DNA of 64,000 nt from Kitasatospora papulosa (GCF_000717245.1 NZ_JNYQ01000014.1:62001-126000), one strand, 5' to 3'; positions 6,889 through 15,944 are shown, counted from the stretch's first letter. Numbers and translations are program-made. Notes: a model not told the origin generated them from the letters alone.

Positions 6889-8037
6889 TCAGCCGACCGA
6901 CAGGGGCGTCGTCGCGAGGATCGTGTCCACGGCGGTCGCGATCTGCTCCTGAGTCAGGTCGGCACGGGCGGTCAGCCTCAGCCGCGAGATCCCGTCGGGT
7001 ACCGACGGCGGCCGGAAGCATCCCACGGCGAGCCCCGCGGCACGGCAGTCGGCGGCCCAGCGCACCGCCGACTCCGCCGAGGGCGCGCGGACCGACACGA
7101 CGGCGGCGTCGGGACGCACGGCGGTCAGACCGGCCGCCACCAGTCGCCCGTGGAGCTCCACGGCGACGTCCCGGACCCTCGCCGCGCGTTCGGGTTCGCG
7201 GCGCAGCAGCCGCAGCGCACCCAGGGCCCCGCCGACGGCCGCCGGCGCGAGTCCCGTGTCGAAGATGAACGTACGGGCCGTGTTGACCAGGTGCCGGACG
7301 ACCCGGGCGGGGCCGAGTACGGCTCCGCCCTGGCTGCCGAGCGACTTGGAGAGTGTGAGCGTGGCGACGATCCCCTCGCCGCCCGCGAGCCCGGCCGCCG
7401 CGAGTGCGCCGCGCCCGCCCTCCCCCAGGACGCCGAGTCCGTGCGCGTCGTCCACCACCAGGGGCGCACCCGCTTCGCGGCAGACGCCGGCCATTACTCC
7501 GAGCGGGGCGGCGTCCCCGTCCACCGAGAAGACGGAGTCGGTCACGGCCAGCGCCCGCCCGCCGTGCGCCCGGAGTGCCTTGCGTACGGCCTCGGGATCC
7601 GCGTGCGGGACGACGGCTGTGGCGGCCCGGGAGAGCCTGCAGCCGTCCACGATCGAGGCGTGGTTGCCCGCGTCGGAGACGATCAGCGAGTCGTGCCCGG
7701 TCAGTGCCGTGAGCGCGGCGAGGTTCGCCGCGTAGCCCGAGGAGAACACCAGGGCCGCCTCGAACCCGCAGAAGGCCGCCAGTTCGCGCTCCAGTGCGGC
7801 GTGCAGTTCGGTGGACCCCGTGACGAGCCGTGATCCGGTGGCGCCCGCCCCCCAGGTCCGTGCCGCCGCTGCCGCCGCCGCCGTCACTTCGGGATCACGG
7901 CTCAGCCCGAGGTAGTCGTTGCCGGCGAGGTCCAGCAGTTCCGTCTCCGCGGCCCGGGGGCGCAGCGTCCGGACGAGTCCGGCGTCGGCTCGGCGCCGGG
8001 CCTCGTCGTCGATCCAGTCGAAGGGGGCGTAGGACAT
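6889..8037 (-). CDS. bioF: 8-amino-7-oxononanoate synthase
   Basis: A 382-aa PLP enzyme of biotin synthesis that condenses pimeloyl-ACP or pimeloyl-CoA with L-alanine. Family motifs include GNDYLGLS near the start, GSRLVTGS, DAGNHASIVDG, the VDDAHGLGVLG aspartate pair, and the PLP lysine in TLSKSLGSQGG. I start at ATG 8037 (MSYAPFDWI); the long frame that runs further upstream lies antisense to bioB and is a shadow. It is divergent from bioBAD across a 144-nt gap, so the pathway is probably controlled from one shared region. Confidence 0.95.
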   Translation of the reverse strand: MSYAPFDWIDDEARRRADAGLVRTLRPRAAETELLDLAGNDYLGLSRDPEVTAAAAAAARTWGAGATGSRLVTGSTELHAALERELAAFCGFEAALVFSSGYAANLAALTALTGHDSLIVSDAGNHASIVDGCRLSRAATAVVPHADPEAVRKALRAHGGRALAVTDSVFSVDGDAAPLGVMAGVCREAGAPLVVDDAHGLGVLGEGGRGALAAAGLAGGEGIVATLTLSKSLGSQGGAVLGPARVVRHLVNTARTFIFDTGLAPAAVGGALGALRLLRREPERAARVRDVAVELHGRLVAAGLTAVRPDAAVVSVRAPSAESAVRWAADCRAAGLAVGCFRPPSVPDGISRLRLTARADLTQEQIATAVDTILATTPLSVG

Positions 8038-8181
8038 GAGCGGGTCCCTTTTTGTAGGCAGCTCACAGACCTTAGCCGGGTGCGCAACAGGCCAGGGTGT
8101 GGCAATACCCACAGCATCGACCGGACGTACTGTCCGGTTCCTCCTTGGCCGATGGCGGTGCCGTACGTCAGGATCAAGGCC

Positions 8182-9399
8182 ATGGACCTGCTGAACACGC
8201 TGGTGGACAAGGGGCTGCGGCGCGAACTGCCGACCCGGGACGAAGCGCTCGCCGTACTGGCGACCTCCGACGACGAACTGCTCGACGTGGTGGCCGCGGC
8301 CGGAAAGGTGCGCCGCCAGTGGTTCGGCCGGCGCGTCAAACTCAACTACCTGGTGAACCTGAAGTCCGGGCTCTGCCCCGAGGACTGCTCGTACTGCTCG
8401 CAGCGCCTCGGCTCCAAGGCCGAGATCCTCAAGTACACCTGGCTCAAGCCGGACGAGGCGCGGAAGGCCGCTGCCGCGGGGGTGGCCGGCGGTGCCAAGC
8501 GGGTGTGCCTGGTGGCCAGCGGCCGGGGACCGACCGACCGCGACGTCGACCGGGTGTCGCAGACGATCGAGGCCATCAAGGAGCAGCACGAGGGCGTCGA
8601 GGTGTGCGCGTGCCTCGGTCTGCTGTCGGAGGGCCAGGCCGACCGGCTGAGGTCGGCGGGGGCCGACGCGTACAACCACAACCTCAACACCTCGGAGGGG
8701 ACGTACGGGGACATCACGACCACCCACACGTACGCCGACCGGGTGGACACCGTCCAGCAGGCCCAGGCCGCCGGCCTGTCGGCGTGTTCCGGTCTGATCG
8801 CCGGGATGGGCGAGACCGACGCCGACCTGGTGGACGTCGTGTTCTCCCTGCGCGCGCTGGATCCCGACTCGGTGCCGGTGAACTTCCTGATCCCCATGGA
8901 GGGGACGCCGCTCGCGAAGGACTGGCACCTGACTCCGCAGCGGTGCCTGCGCATCCTGGCGATGGTCAGGTTCGTCTGCCCGGACGTCGAGGTACGGCTC
9001 GCGGGCGGTCGCGAGGTCCATCTGCGCTCGATGCAGCCGCTCGCCCTGAACCTGGTCAACTCCATCTTCCTCGGCGACTACTTGACCAGCGAGGGACAGT
9101 CCGGTCAGACCGATCTCGACATGATCGCGGACGCGGGCTTCGAGGTGGAGGGTGCGGACACGACGACTCTCCCCGGGCACCGCGTCCCCGCGGCCACCGG
9201 CTGCGGCTCTCACGGGGGCGACGCTCCGGATGCCCACGGGGCAGGCGGGTGCGGTTCGCACGGCGGCGGCTGCGGTCCGTGCGGTGAGGACACCGGAACG
9301 GCCTCCGTCGCGGAGCCGTCGGAGCCCCTGACGGCGCGCACCGACCTGGTGGCGGTCCGCCGTCGCGGCGCCGGGACGGACCTCGCCCCCAATGCCTGA
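8182..9399 (+). CDS. bioB: Biotin synthase with Cys/His-rich C-terminal tail
   Basis: A 405-aa radical-SAM enzyme that inserts sulfur into dethiobiotin. The CxxxCxxC cluster motif is CPEDCSYC; other conserved segments are YNHNLNTSEG, SGLIAGMGE and NFLIPMEGTPL. The start is ATG 8182. The catalytic domain ends near residue 335 and is followed by about 65 residues of Gly/Cys/His-rich sequence (two CGSHGG units and GCGPCGE) and a variable end. BioB is usually about 320-350 aa, so the tail is an extension that could bind metal or an iron-sulfur cluster. The gene overlaps bioA by 8 nt. Confidence 0.96.
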   Translation: MDLLNTLVDKGLRRELPTRDEALAVLATSDDELLDVVAAAGKVRRQWFGRRVKLNYLVNLKSGLCPEDCSYCSQRLGSKAEILKYTWLKPDEARKAAAAGVAGGAKRVCLVASGRGPTDRDVDRVSQTIEAIKEQHEGVEVCACLGLLSEGQADRLRSAGADAYNHNLNTSEGTYGDITTTHTYADRVDTVQQAQAAGLSACSGLIAGMGETDADLVDVVFSLRALDPDSVPVNFLIPMEGTPLAKDWHLTPQRCLRILAMVRFVCPDVEVRLAGGREVHLRSMQPLALNLVNSIFLGDYLTSEGQSGQTDLDMIADAGFEVEGADTTTLPGHRVPAATGCGSHGGDAPDAHGAGGCGSHGGGCGPCGEDTGTASVAEPSEPLTARTDLVAVRRRGAGTDLAPNA

Positions 9400-10696
9400 T
9401 CGGATCGACCCGGCTCGGCTCCGTGCCCTGGACCGGGCCCACGTCTGGCACCCCTACGGTCCGATGCCGGGCCGCCAGGAGCCGCTGGTCGTGGAGTCCG
9501 CGTCCGGGGTACGTCTCCGGCTCGCCGAACCCGCCCACGGCCGGACCGAATTGGTGGACGGCATGTCGTCCTGGTGGTCGGCGGTCCACGGCTACAACCA
9601 TCCGGTACTCAACGAGGCCGCACGCGACCAGCTGGACCGGATGAGTCATGTGATGTTCGGCGGGCTCACGCACGAGCCCGCCGTCCGGCTGGCGACCCGT
9701 CTGGTGGAGATCACCCCGGAGCCGCTCCAGCACGTCTTCCTCGCCGATTCGGGGTCGGTCTCCGTCGAGGTCGCGGTGAAGATGTGCCTGCAGTACTGGC
9801 GTTCGGCGGGGCGGCCCGCCAAGCGCCGGCTGCTGACGTGGCGCGGCGGGTACCACGGGGACACCTGGCAGCCCATGTCGGTGTGCGACCCCGAGGGCGG
9901 GATGCACGAGCTGTGGTCGGGCTCCCTCCCCCGGCAGGTCTTCGCGGACGCCCCTCCGGACGGCTTCGACGCCGAACCCGACGAGGCGTACGCGAGGCAT
10001 CTGCGCGAGCTGGTGGCCTCCCACGCCGACGAGCTGGCAGCGGTGATCGTGGAGCCCGTGGTGCAGGGCGCGGGTGGTATGCGATTCCACTCCCCCGCGT
10101 ATCTGCGGGTGCTCCGCGAGGCGTGCGACGAGCACGACGTGCTGCTGGTGTTCGACGAGATCGCGACGGGGTTCGGCCGGACCGGGCAGTTGTTCGCGGC
10201 CGGGCACGCCGGGGTGTCACCGGACGTCATGTGTGTCGGGAAGGCACTGACCGGCGGATATCTGACACTGGCGGCGACGCTTTGCACCTCGCGGGTGGCG
10301 GAGGGCATCTCGAGCGGCGACGTGCCGGTCCTGGCGCACGGACCGACGTTCATGGGCAACCCGCTCGCCTCGGCGGTCGCCTGCGCGTCCGTGGACCTGC
10401 TGCTGGGCCAGGACTGGGAGCTGGAGGTGAAGCGGATCGGCGCCGGACTGCGACGGGGACTGGCGGAGGCCGCCGGGGTACCGGGCGTACGCGATGTCCG
10501 GGTGCTGGGTGCCATCGGGGTCGTACAGCTCGATCACGAGGTGGACCTGGCGGCCGCCACGCGGGCCGCGGTGCGCGAGGGCGTCTGGCTGCGGCCGTTC
10601 CGTGACCTCGTGTACACGATGCCGCCCTATGTGACCGGCGACGACGACGTGGCAAGGATCTGCCGGGCCGTGTGCGCCGCGGCGAAGGAGGGCTGA
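9392..10696 (+). CDS. bioA: Adenosylmethionine-8-amino-7-oxononanoate aminotransferase
   Basis: A 434-aa class III PLP aminotransferase that makes 7,8-diaminononanoate in biotin synthesis. Seen motifs: HVWHPYGPM at the N-terminus typical of BioA, DGMSSWW, FADSGSVSVEVAVKM, VFDEIATGFGRTG, and the PLP lysine in CVGKALTGGY. It overlaps bioB by 8 nt and ends 1 nt before bioD, indicating one transcript. Confidence 0.97.
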   Translation: MPDRIDPARLRALDRAHVWHPYGPMPGRQEPLVVESASGVRLRLAEPAHGRTELVDGMSSWWSAVHGYNHPVLNEAARDQLDRMSHVMFGGLTHEPAVRLATRLVEITPEPLQHVFLADSGSVSVEVAVKMCLQYWRSAGRPAKRRLLTWRGGYHGDTWQPMSVCDPEGGMHELWSGSLPRQVFADAPPDGFDAEPDEAYARHLRELVASHADELAAVIVEPVVQGAGGMRFHSPAYLRVLREACDEHDVLLVFDEIATGFGRTGQLFAAGHAGVSPDVMCVGKALTGGYLTLAATLCTSRVAEGISSGDVPVLAHGPTFMGNPLASAVACASVDLLLGQDWELEVKRIGAGLRRGLAEAAGVPGVRDVRVLGAIGVVQLDHEVDLAAATRAAVREGVWLRPFRDLVYTMPPYVTGDDDVARICRAVCAAAKEG

Positions 10697-10697
10697 G

Positions 10698-11387
10698 ATG
10701 ACGATCCTCGTGGTGACCGGTACGGGCACCGAGATCGGCAAGACGATCGTGACCGCGGCGGTGGCGGCGGCGTACCGGGACCTCCGGGTCGCGGTGCTCA
10801 AGCCGGCCCAGACGGGGCTCGCCCCGGGCGAACCGGGGGATGCGGCCGAGGTGGCGCGCCTCGCGGGCCCGCATGTCACGGCGGTCGAACTGGCGCGCTT
10901 CCCGGAGCCGTTGGCGCCCGGGACGGCGGCACGCCGCGCCGGCCTCGCACCCGTACGCCCCTACGAGATCGCCGAGGCAGCCCAGAAGTTGGGGACGGAG
11001 CACGACCTCGTACTGGTCGAGGGTGCGGGCGGACTGCTCGTGCGCTTCGACGAGGAGGGGGCCACACTCGCGGACGCCGCACGGCTGATGGAGGCCCCCG
11101 TACTGGTGGTGGCGCCCGCGGGCCTCGGAACCCTCAACGCCACCGCGCTGACGACGGAGGCCCTGCGGACACGGGGACTCTCCTGTCCCGGAGTCGTGGT
11201 GGGGAGCATGCCGGCCGATCCGGACCTGGCCTCACGGTGCAACATCGACGACCTTCCGGTCTCGGCGGGCGCCCCTCTACTGGGCGTGGTGCCGGCCGGC
11301 GCCGGGTCGCTGGAACCGGCCGACTTCCGGTCGCGGGCGAGGAGTTGGCTGGCACCCGGGCTGGGCGGCGACCGTCCCGCCGGCTGA
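10698..11387 (+). CDS. bioD: Dethiobiotin synthetase
   Basis: A 229-aa ATP-dependent carboxylase that closes the ureido ring of dethiobiotin. The P-loop near the N-terminus reads GTGTEIGKT (usually GTDTGVGKT). KPAQTG follows the first strand, and EGAGGLLV supplies the second nucleotide-site segment. It starts 1 nt after the bioA stop and ends the bioBAD operon, which is followed by a hairpin. Confidence 0.95.
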   Translation: MTILVVTGTGTEIGKTIVTAAVAAAYRDLRVAVLKPAQTGLAPGEPGDAAEVARLAGPHVTAVELARFPEPLAPGTAARRAGLAPVRPYEIAEAAQKLGTEHDLVLVEGAGGLLVRFDEEGATLADAARLMEAPVLVVAPAGLGTLNATALTTEALRTRGLSCPGVVVGSMPADPDLASRCNIDDLPVSAGAPLLGVVPAGAGSLEPADFRSRARSWLAPGLGGDRPAG

Positions 11388-11393
11388 GCGGCC

Positions 11394-11431
11394 GTACGGG
11401 CCCGCGCCGCGGGGGATCGTCGGGCCCGTAC
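11394..11431 (+). terminator. Hairpin terminator after bioBAD
   Basis: An 11-bp perfect stem (GTACGGGCCCG and its complement at 11421-11431) with a 16-nt GC-rich loop, starting 7 nt after the bioD stop. Confidence 0.7.
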
Positions 11432-11485
11432 AGGGGGAGAATCGAAGGAGAGCCGTATTCACGCGCCCTCCGAGGAGGCCCGATC

Positions 11486-12175
11486 ATGCGACGGCGCAGC
11501 ACACCCGTCCCCCGGGACGCTGTCCACCACCCGGTCTTCGCCCGTTTCTACGCCCGGCTGAGCGTGACCGCCGATCTCAGGGGAGGGCTGGCGGGCCGTC
11601 GCGACGAACTCCTCGCCGGCCTGTCGGGCCGTGTCATCGAGATCGGCGCGGGTAACGGCCTCAATTTCGCCCACTACCCGGGGGCCGTCTCGGAGGTGGT
11701 GGCGATCGAGCCCGAGCGCGGTCTGCGACAGATGGCGGCCGGTGCGGCGATGCGTGCTGAGGTGCCGGTCGACGTGGTGCCGGGGATCGCCGAGGCGCTG
11801 CCGGTGAAGAGCGAGGCGTTCGACGCGGCGGTGGCCTCGCTGGTCCTGTGCACCGTGCGGGATCTGCCGCGAGCGCTCTCGGAGATCAAGCGTGTGCTGA
11901 GGCCGGGCGGTGAGCTGCGCTTCTTCGAGCACACCCTGGCACCCGAGGGGAAGCTGGCGAGGGTCCAGCGGGCGGCGGACCGCACCCTCTGGCCGCTGCT
12001 CTTCGGGGGCTGTCACACGGCGCGGGACACGGTCGCGGCCATCGAGGCGGCCGGCTTCGAGCTGGGGACGTACCGCCGGTTCCGGGTACCGGAGAAGGGC
12101 GTGCGGCTGCCGAGCTCCCCGTGCGTGATCGGTGTGGCCCGCCGGTCCGCCGTGGTGGACCGTGCGACCGGGTAG
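11486..12175 (+). CDS. Class I SAM-dependent methyltransferase
   Basis: A 229-aa methyltransferase of the UbiE/METTL7-like group. Motif I is VIEIGAGNGLNF, the acidic ribose ligand is in VVAIEPE, and motif IV/VI follows with LRPGGELRFFEH. The end GCHTARDTVAAIEAAGFEL is typical of METTL7-like proteins. The ATG at 11486 has a strong GAGGAGG site; the open frame upstream crosses the bioD terminator and is ignored. Substrate unknown. Confidence 0.88.
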   Translation: MRRRSTPVPRDAVHHPVFARFYARLSVTADLRGGLAGRRDELLAGLSGRVIEIGAGNGLNFAHYPGAVSEVVAIEPERGLRQMAAGAAMRAEVPVDVVPGIAEALPVKSEAFDAAVASLVLCTVRDLPRALSEIKRVLRPGGELRFFEHTLAPEGKLARVQRAADRTLWPLLFGGCHTARDTVAAIEAAGFELGTYRRFRVPEKGVRLPSSPCVIGVARRSAVVDRATG

Positions 12176-12190
12176 GGCTGAGGAGCCCGG

Positions 12191-12562
12191 TCACAGGCTC
12201 CAGCGACGCAGCTCGTCGGCGATGGCCCTGACGTCGGCCTTGCCCTCCTTCACCAGCCGGGCCAGATCGCGGACCTGTTCGGGGGAGGTGATGACCTTCA
12301 GGCCGGACGCGACGAGATAGCCGTAGGCGACGGCGGAGGCGAACATCGCGTTGGAGTGCTCGAGCGCGGGCACGTGGAGGAGCAGTTGGAGAAGGGCGGC
12401 CGCCCGGGAGTGCGGATCGCTGTAGACGGGGCTGCCGAAGATCTCCGCCTCGTGCCGGCTGACCGCGGCGACGAGCGCACCCCAGTCGACGACCTGTGGA
12501 TCACCGGGCGTCTTGTGCTCGGCGACCATGAGCAGCCAGGAAAGGTCGATCTGCAGATTCAA
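12191..12562 (-). CDS. Fic/Doc-like toxin, catalytic motif degenerate
   Basis: A 123-aa helical protein resembling the Streptomyces proteins annotated as Fic-family toxin components (MNLQIDLSWLLM, then DWGALVAAVSRHEAEIFG). In Doc and Fic the central helix carries HPFxxGNKR; here the equivalent stretch reads HVPALEHSNAMFASAVAYGY, lacking the Phe, Gly and Lys. AMPylation or phosphorylation activity is therefore doubtful. It overlaps the antitoxin gene by 4 nt. Confidence 0.78.
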   Translation of the reverse strand: MNLQIDLSWLLMVAEHKTPGDPQVVDWGALVAAVSRHEAEIFGSPVYSDPHSRAAALLQLLLHVPALEHSNAMFASAVAYGYLVASGLKVITSPEQVRDLARLVKEGKADVRAIADELRRWSL

Positions 12563-12786
12563 CGGGTGCCTTCGCGCTCCGGGCCGAACTCCTCGGCGAA
12601 CACCGACTCGTACTGCTTCATGAAGTCGGCCGCGGCCTCGACGAAGGTGTGTCCCACCTCGCCGGCATCCCGTTTGACGAGTTCCTCTATGTAGCGGTTC
12701 ACACTCATCCCCCGCTGGAGGGCACGCTGCCGCGCTGCCTCGGCGGTGGCCTCGTCCACGCGAACGTTCAGCTGAGTCTTGGGCAC
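12559..12786 (-). CDS. Ribbon-helix-helix antitoxin
   Basis: A 75-aa CopG/Arc-type protein. Residues 1-45 form the RHH DNA-binding domain (TQLNVRVDEATAEAARQRA, then GMSVNRYIEELV); the acidic C-terminal 30 residues would bind the toxin. The start is GTG at 12786 with a weak ribosome binding site. It is cotranscribed with, and overlaps, the Fic-like gene, and an inverted repeat just upstream probably serves autoregulation. Confidence 0.86.
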   Translation of the reverse strand: MPKTQLNVRVDEATAEAARQRALQRGMSVNRYIEELVKRDAGEVGHTFVEAAADFMKQYESVFAEEFGPEREGTR

Positions 12787-12793
12787 GCCATCA

Positions 12794-12815
12794 CGCTAGC
12801 GCCTGTGCGCTAGCA
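12794..12815. promoter_or_regulatory. Palindromic operator of the RHH/Fic pair
   Basis: A perfect 8-bp inverted repeat (GCTAGCGC and its complement) around CTGT at 12795-12814, 8 nt upstream of the antitoxin start. RHH antitoxins characteristically bind short palindromes overlapping their own promoter. It could alternatively form an mRNA hairpin. Confidence 0.6.
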
Positions 12816-12901
12816 CCCGCAAGGGGAACGGAGGCCGCACGCCGGAGGCCGGGACGGGAAAGCGGTCGCTTCCCGCCCGAGCCCTCTGGTTGGCTCGCAC
12901 C

Positions 12902-13321
12902 ATGACCGATCTTGACATCCGTTGCGCCGGCCACCCGGACATCGCCGCCGTCCTGCGCTTCTGGCGCACGGCGGCCGAGGGCACCAGCATCACCGACGAC
13001 GAGGCCGGAGTGGCCCGGCTGATCACACGGGACCCCGGGGCCCTGATCCTCGCGGAGCGCGACGGCAGGATGGCCGGAACCGTCATAGCGGGCTTCGACG
13101 GGTGGCGATGCTCCGTGTACCGGCTGGCCGTGCACCCCGACTGCCGCCGGCAGGGGATCGCCACCGCGCTGACGGACGCCGCGGAGCGCCGTTTCGTGGC
13201 CCTGGGCGGACGACGGATCGACGCCATGGTGCTGGAGGCCAACGAGCGGGCGCATCACACATGGGGCTCGGCTGGCTACCATCGCGAGGACCACTGGCGG
13301 CGATGGGTCAAGCCTCTCTGA
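12902..13321 (+). CDS. GNAT-family N-acetyltransferase
   Basis: A 139-aa acetyltransferase. The acetyl-CoA loop is the motif A segment VHPDCRRQGIATALT; the domain begins LDIRCAGHPDIAAVLRFWR and ends AGYHREDHWRRWVKPL. I use ATG 12902; a TTG 12 nt earlier is also in frame. The ribosome binding site is poor. Substrate unknown; it stands alone in the 5-prime region of the CNNM genes. Confidence 0.88.
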   Translation: MTDLDIRCAGHPDIAAVLRFWRTAAEGTSITDDEAGVARLITRDPGALILAERDGRMAGTVIAGFDGWRCSVYRLAVHPDCRRQGIATALTDAAERRFVALGGRRIDAMVLEANERAHHTWGSAGYHREDHWRRWVKPL

Positions 13322-13529
13322 ACCCGGCCAGGACCGCCGGAGGTCTGCGCACAGCAGCAATCCGTACGCCGGACAGTGCTTTTTGCCGATCCTTTACGAT
13401 GGATCCTCGACCGTCCGACCCTTTCGAAAGGTGTGAGCGTCCGCCCATGGGCGAGCCCCCCAGTAGTCGACACCGCCGACATCGCGCGATCCTCCCGCCC
13501 CTGCCCGACCATGGGACGGAGGTGAACCG

Positions 13530-14867
13530 ATGACCGAAGTGCTCCTGCTCCTCGTGGCGCTGTTGCTCTCCCTCGCCTGCGGAGCGTTCGTGGCGGCCGA
13601 GTTCTCCCTGACCACGGTGGAGCGTGCCGATCTCGAGGAATCCGTGGAGCGCGGTGACCGCGGCGCCGCGGGAGCGCTCAAGGCCGTACGCAGCCTCACC
13701 TACCAGCTCTCCGGCGCGCAGCTCGGCATCACCGTCACCAACCTGATCGTGGGCATGCTCTCCGAGCCGTCCATCTCCAAGCTCATCCGGGGACCGGTGG
13801 AGGCGACCGGGCTGTCGCCCGGGGTGTCCTCCTCCCTGGCTCTCGTCATCGGTACCGCGCTGTCCACCGTGGTCCTGATGGTGGTCGGTGAGCTCGTCCC
13901 GAAGAACTGGGCGATCTCCTCCCCCCTGGCCGTGGCCCGGGCCGTCGCCGCACCGCAGCGTGCGTTCACGGCGGTCTTCCGGCCGTTCATCAGCCACCTC
14001 AACAACACGGCGAACCGGATCGTGCGGCGTTTCGGCCTGGAGCCCGCGGAGGAGCTGGCCTCGGCCCGCAGCCCGCAGGAACTGGTGGCGCTGGCGCGCC
14101 ACTCCGCCAAGGAGGGCGCGCTCGAGGCGGACACCGCCGAGCTCTTCGTACGCACCCTCAACCTGTCCGAACTCACCGCGGAGAACGTGATGACGCCCCG
14201 CGTCCAGGTCACCGCCCTCGAGGTGCAGGCGACCGCCGAGGACGTGGCGAACGCCACCCGGGCCACCGGCCTCTCCAGGTTCCCCGTCTACCGCGGCAGC
14301 CTGGACACCGTCGTGGGCGTGGCGCACATCAAGGACGTGCTGGCCGTCCCCGCGGAGCAGCGGCCCCGCAAGCGGGTGTCCGACATGCTGCGCGAACCGC
14401 TGCTCGTGCCGGAGACCCTCACCGTGGACCGTCTGCTCGACCGCCTCTCCGGAAAGCTGGCCATGGCCGTCGTCATCGACGAGTACGGCGGCACGGCGGG
14501 CGTCGTGACGCTGGAGGACATCGTGGAGGAAGTCGTCGGGGAGGTGCGGGACGAGCACGACCCGCACGAGACCCCCGACCTGGCGGCCGCGGGCGAGGAC
14601 GCGGACGGGCGCACCCTGTGGTCCGCCGACGGCGCCGCCCGCACCGACCAGCTCCGCACCATCGGGCTGCGTGTGCCGGACGGCCCGTACGAGACACTGG
14701 CCGGGCTGATCGCCACGGAGGTCGGCCGCATTCCGGTGGTCGGCGACACCGTGGAGCTCACGGGCTGGCGGATCGACGTGGTGGACGCGTCCGGGCACCG
14801 CGCCGCGCGTGCTCTGCTGCACGCGCCGCTGCCCGGTGACGACGAGCCGGCGGAGGACGCGCGATGA
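13530..14867 (+). CDS. CNNM/CBS membrane protein with CorC_HlyC domain
   Basis: A 445-aa protein of the CNNM (DUF21) family linked to magnesium or cobalt efflux. Residues 1-190 hold four membrane segments (LLLLVALLLSLACGAFVAAE, the SGAQLGITVTN helix, VVLMVVGELVPKNWA). Two CBS motifs follow at about 205-330, with a C-terminal CorC_HlyC transporter-associated domain at about 350-430. GAGGTG at 13519 is the ribosome binding site. It overlaps the next gene by 4 nt. The 208 nt before it hold no gene I can support. Confidence 0.93.
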   Translation: MTEVLLLLVALLLSLACGAFVAAEFSLTTVERADLEESVERGDRGAAGALKAVRSLTYQLSGAQLGITVTNLIVGMLSEPSISKLIRGPVEATGLSPGVSSSLALVIGTALSTVVLMVVGELVPKNWAISSPLAVARAVAAPQRAFTAVFRPFISHLNNTANRIVRRFGLEPAEELASARSPQELVALARHSAKEGALEADTAELFVRTLNLSELTAENVMTPRVQVTALEVQATAEDVANATRATGLSRFPVYRGSLDTVVGVAHIKDVLAVPAEQRPRKRVSDMLREPLLVPETLTVDRLLDRLSGKLAMAVVIDEYGGTAGVVTLEDIVEEVVGEVRDEHDPHETPDLAAAGEDADGRTLWSADGAARTDQLRTIGLRVPDGPYETLAGLIATEVGRIPVVGDTVELTGWRIDVVDASGHRAARALLHAPLPGDDEPAEDAR

Positions 14868-15883
14868 CCGCCGTACAGCTCTTCATCGGCCTTCTGACCC
14901 TGGTGGTCAACGCCTTCTTCGTCGGCGCGGAGTTCGCGCTGATCTCCGTACGCCGCAGCCAGATCGAACCCGCGGCCGAGGCCGGGGACCGGCGGGCCCG
15001 CAGTGTCATCTGGGGTCTCGAGCACGTGTCGGCGCTCCTCGCGGCGGCACAGCTGGGCATCACGCTCTGCACCCTGGTGCTGGGCATCGTCGCCGAACCC
15101 GCCATCGCCCATCTGCTGGAGCCCGTCTTCGACGCGGTCGGGGTACCGCACGGGCTGGTGCACCCGATCTCGTTCGTCATCGCCCTGACCGTGGCGACGT
15201 ACCTGCACATGCTGCTCGGTGAGATGGTGCCGAAGAACATCGCACTCGCCGAGCCCGCCCGCACCGCGCTGCTGCTCGGCCCTCCCCTGGTGACCCTCGC
15301 CAGGGCGCTGAAGCCGGTGATCTTCGCGATCAACGCCTTCGCGAACACACTGCTGAAGCTGTTGCGGGTGGAGGCCAAGGACGAGGTCTCGGCGACCTTC
15401 TCCGACGACGAACTGGCGCGTCTCGTCAAGGACGCCGAGGACTCGGGTCTCGTCGACGACCGTTCGGCGGACCGTCTGCGCCACGCGCTGGAACTGGGAC
15501 GGCGCCCGGTCCGGGACGTGCTCATCCCGGTCGACCGGGTGCTGTACACCAGGGTCGGCACGACCCCCGAGGAGCTGGAACGGCTCTCCCACGAGTCGGG
15601 CTTCTCGCGCTTCCCGGTGATGGACAGCGAGCAGCGCATCATCGGCTACCTGCACGTGAAGGACGCCCTCGACGCCACACCGCGGGACGTCCCGTTCCCG
15701 GTGACGGCACTGAGGCCGATCGCCCGGGTGCGTGCGGCGACTCCGCTGGACGATGTGCTGACCGCGCTGCGGCGCAGCCGGACGCATCTGGCGGCCGTGC
15801 TCGACGAGGACGGCCGGCTGGCCGGCATGATCACGATGGAGGACGTGCTGCGCGAGCTGGTGGGCAGGCACCAGGCCCGCTGA
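14864..15883 (+). CDS. CNNM/CBS membrane protein without CorC_HlyC domain
   Basis: A 339-aa paralogue of the preceding gene, translationally coupled through an ATGA overlap. The DUF21 membrane part (about 1-190) includes LFIGLLTLVVNAFFVGAEFALIS, AAAQLGITLCTLVLG and LLGEMVPKNIALAEP. Two CBS motifs follow at about 205-335, ending TMEDVLRELVGRH. It lacks the C-terminal CorC_HlyC domain of its partner. The pair is common in actinomycetes and probably forms a heteromeric divalent-cation transporter. Confidence 0.93.
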   Translation: MTAVQLFIGLLTLVVNAFFVGAEFALISVRRSQIEPAAEAGDRRARSVIWGLEHVSALLAAAQLGITLCTLVLGIVAEPAIAHLLEPVFDAVGVPHGLVHPISFVIALTVATYLHMLLGEMVPKNIALAEPARTALLLGPPLVTLARALKPVIFAINAFANTLLKLLRVEAKDEVSATFSDDELARLVKDAEDSGLVDDRSADRLRHALELGRRPVRDVLIPVDRVLYTRVGTTPEELERLSHESGFSRFPVMDSEQRIIGYLHVKDALDATPRDVPFPVTALRPIARVRAATPLDDVLTALRRSRTHLAAVLDEDGRLAGMITMEDVLRELVGRHQAR

Positions 15884-15910
15884 CGTGGGCGTCCTGTGAC
15901 GCCGCGAGGA

Positions 15911-15944
15911 GGGGAGGGGCGTGGCTTCGGCCACGCCCCTCCCC
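15911..15944 (+). terminator. Intrinsic terminator after the CNNM pair
   Basis: A perfect 15-bp GC-rich stem closed by a TTCG tetraloop, 27 nt after the stop codon. This is the clearest terminator in the window. Confidence 0.92.

Noticed and set aside
6889..9261. Minus-strand open frame of 790 codons joining bioF to sequence antisense to bioB
   Set aside because: The bioF protein starts with a good ATG at 8037, and the upstream part is the mirror of the bioB coding frame with no family motifs.
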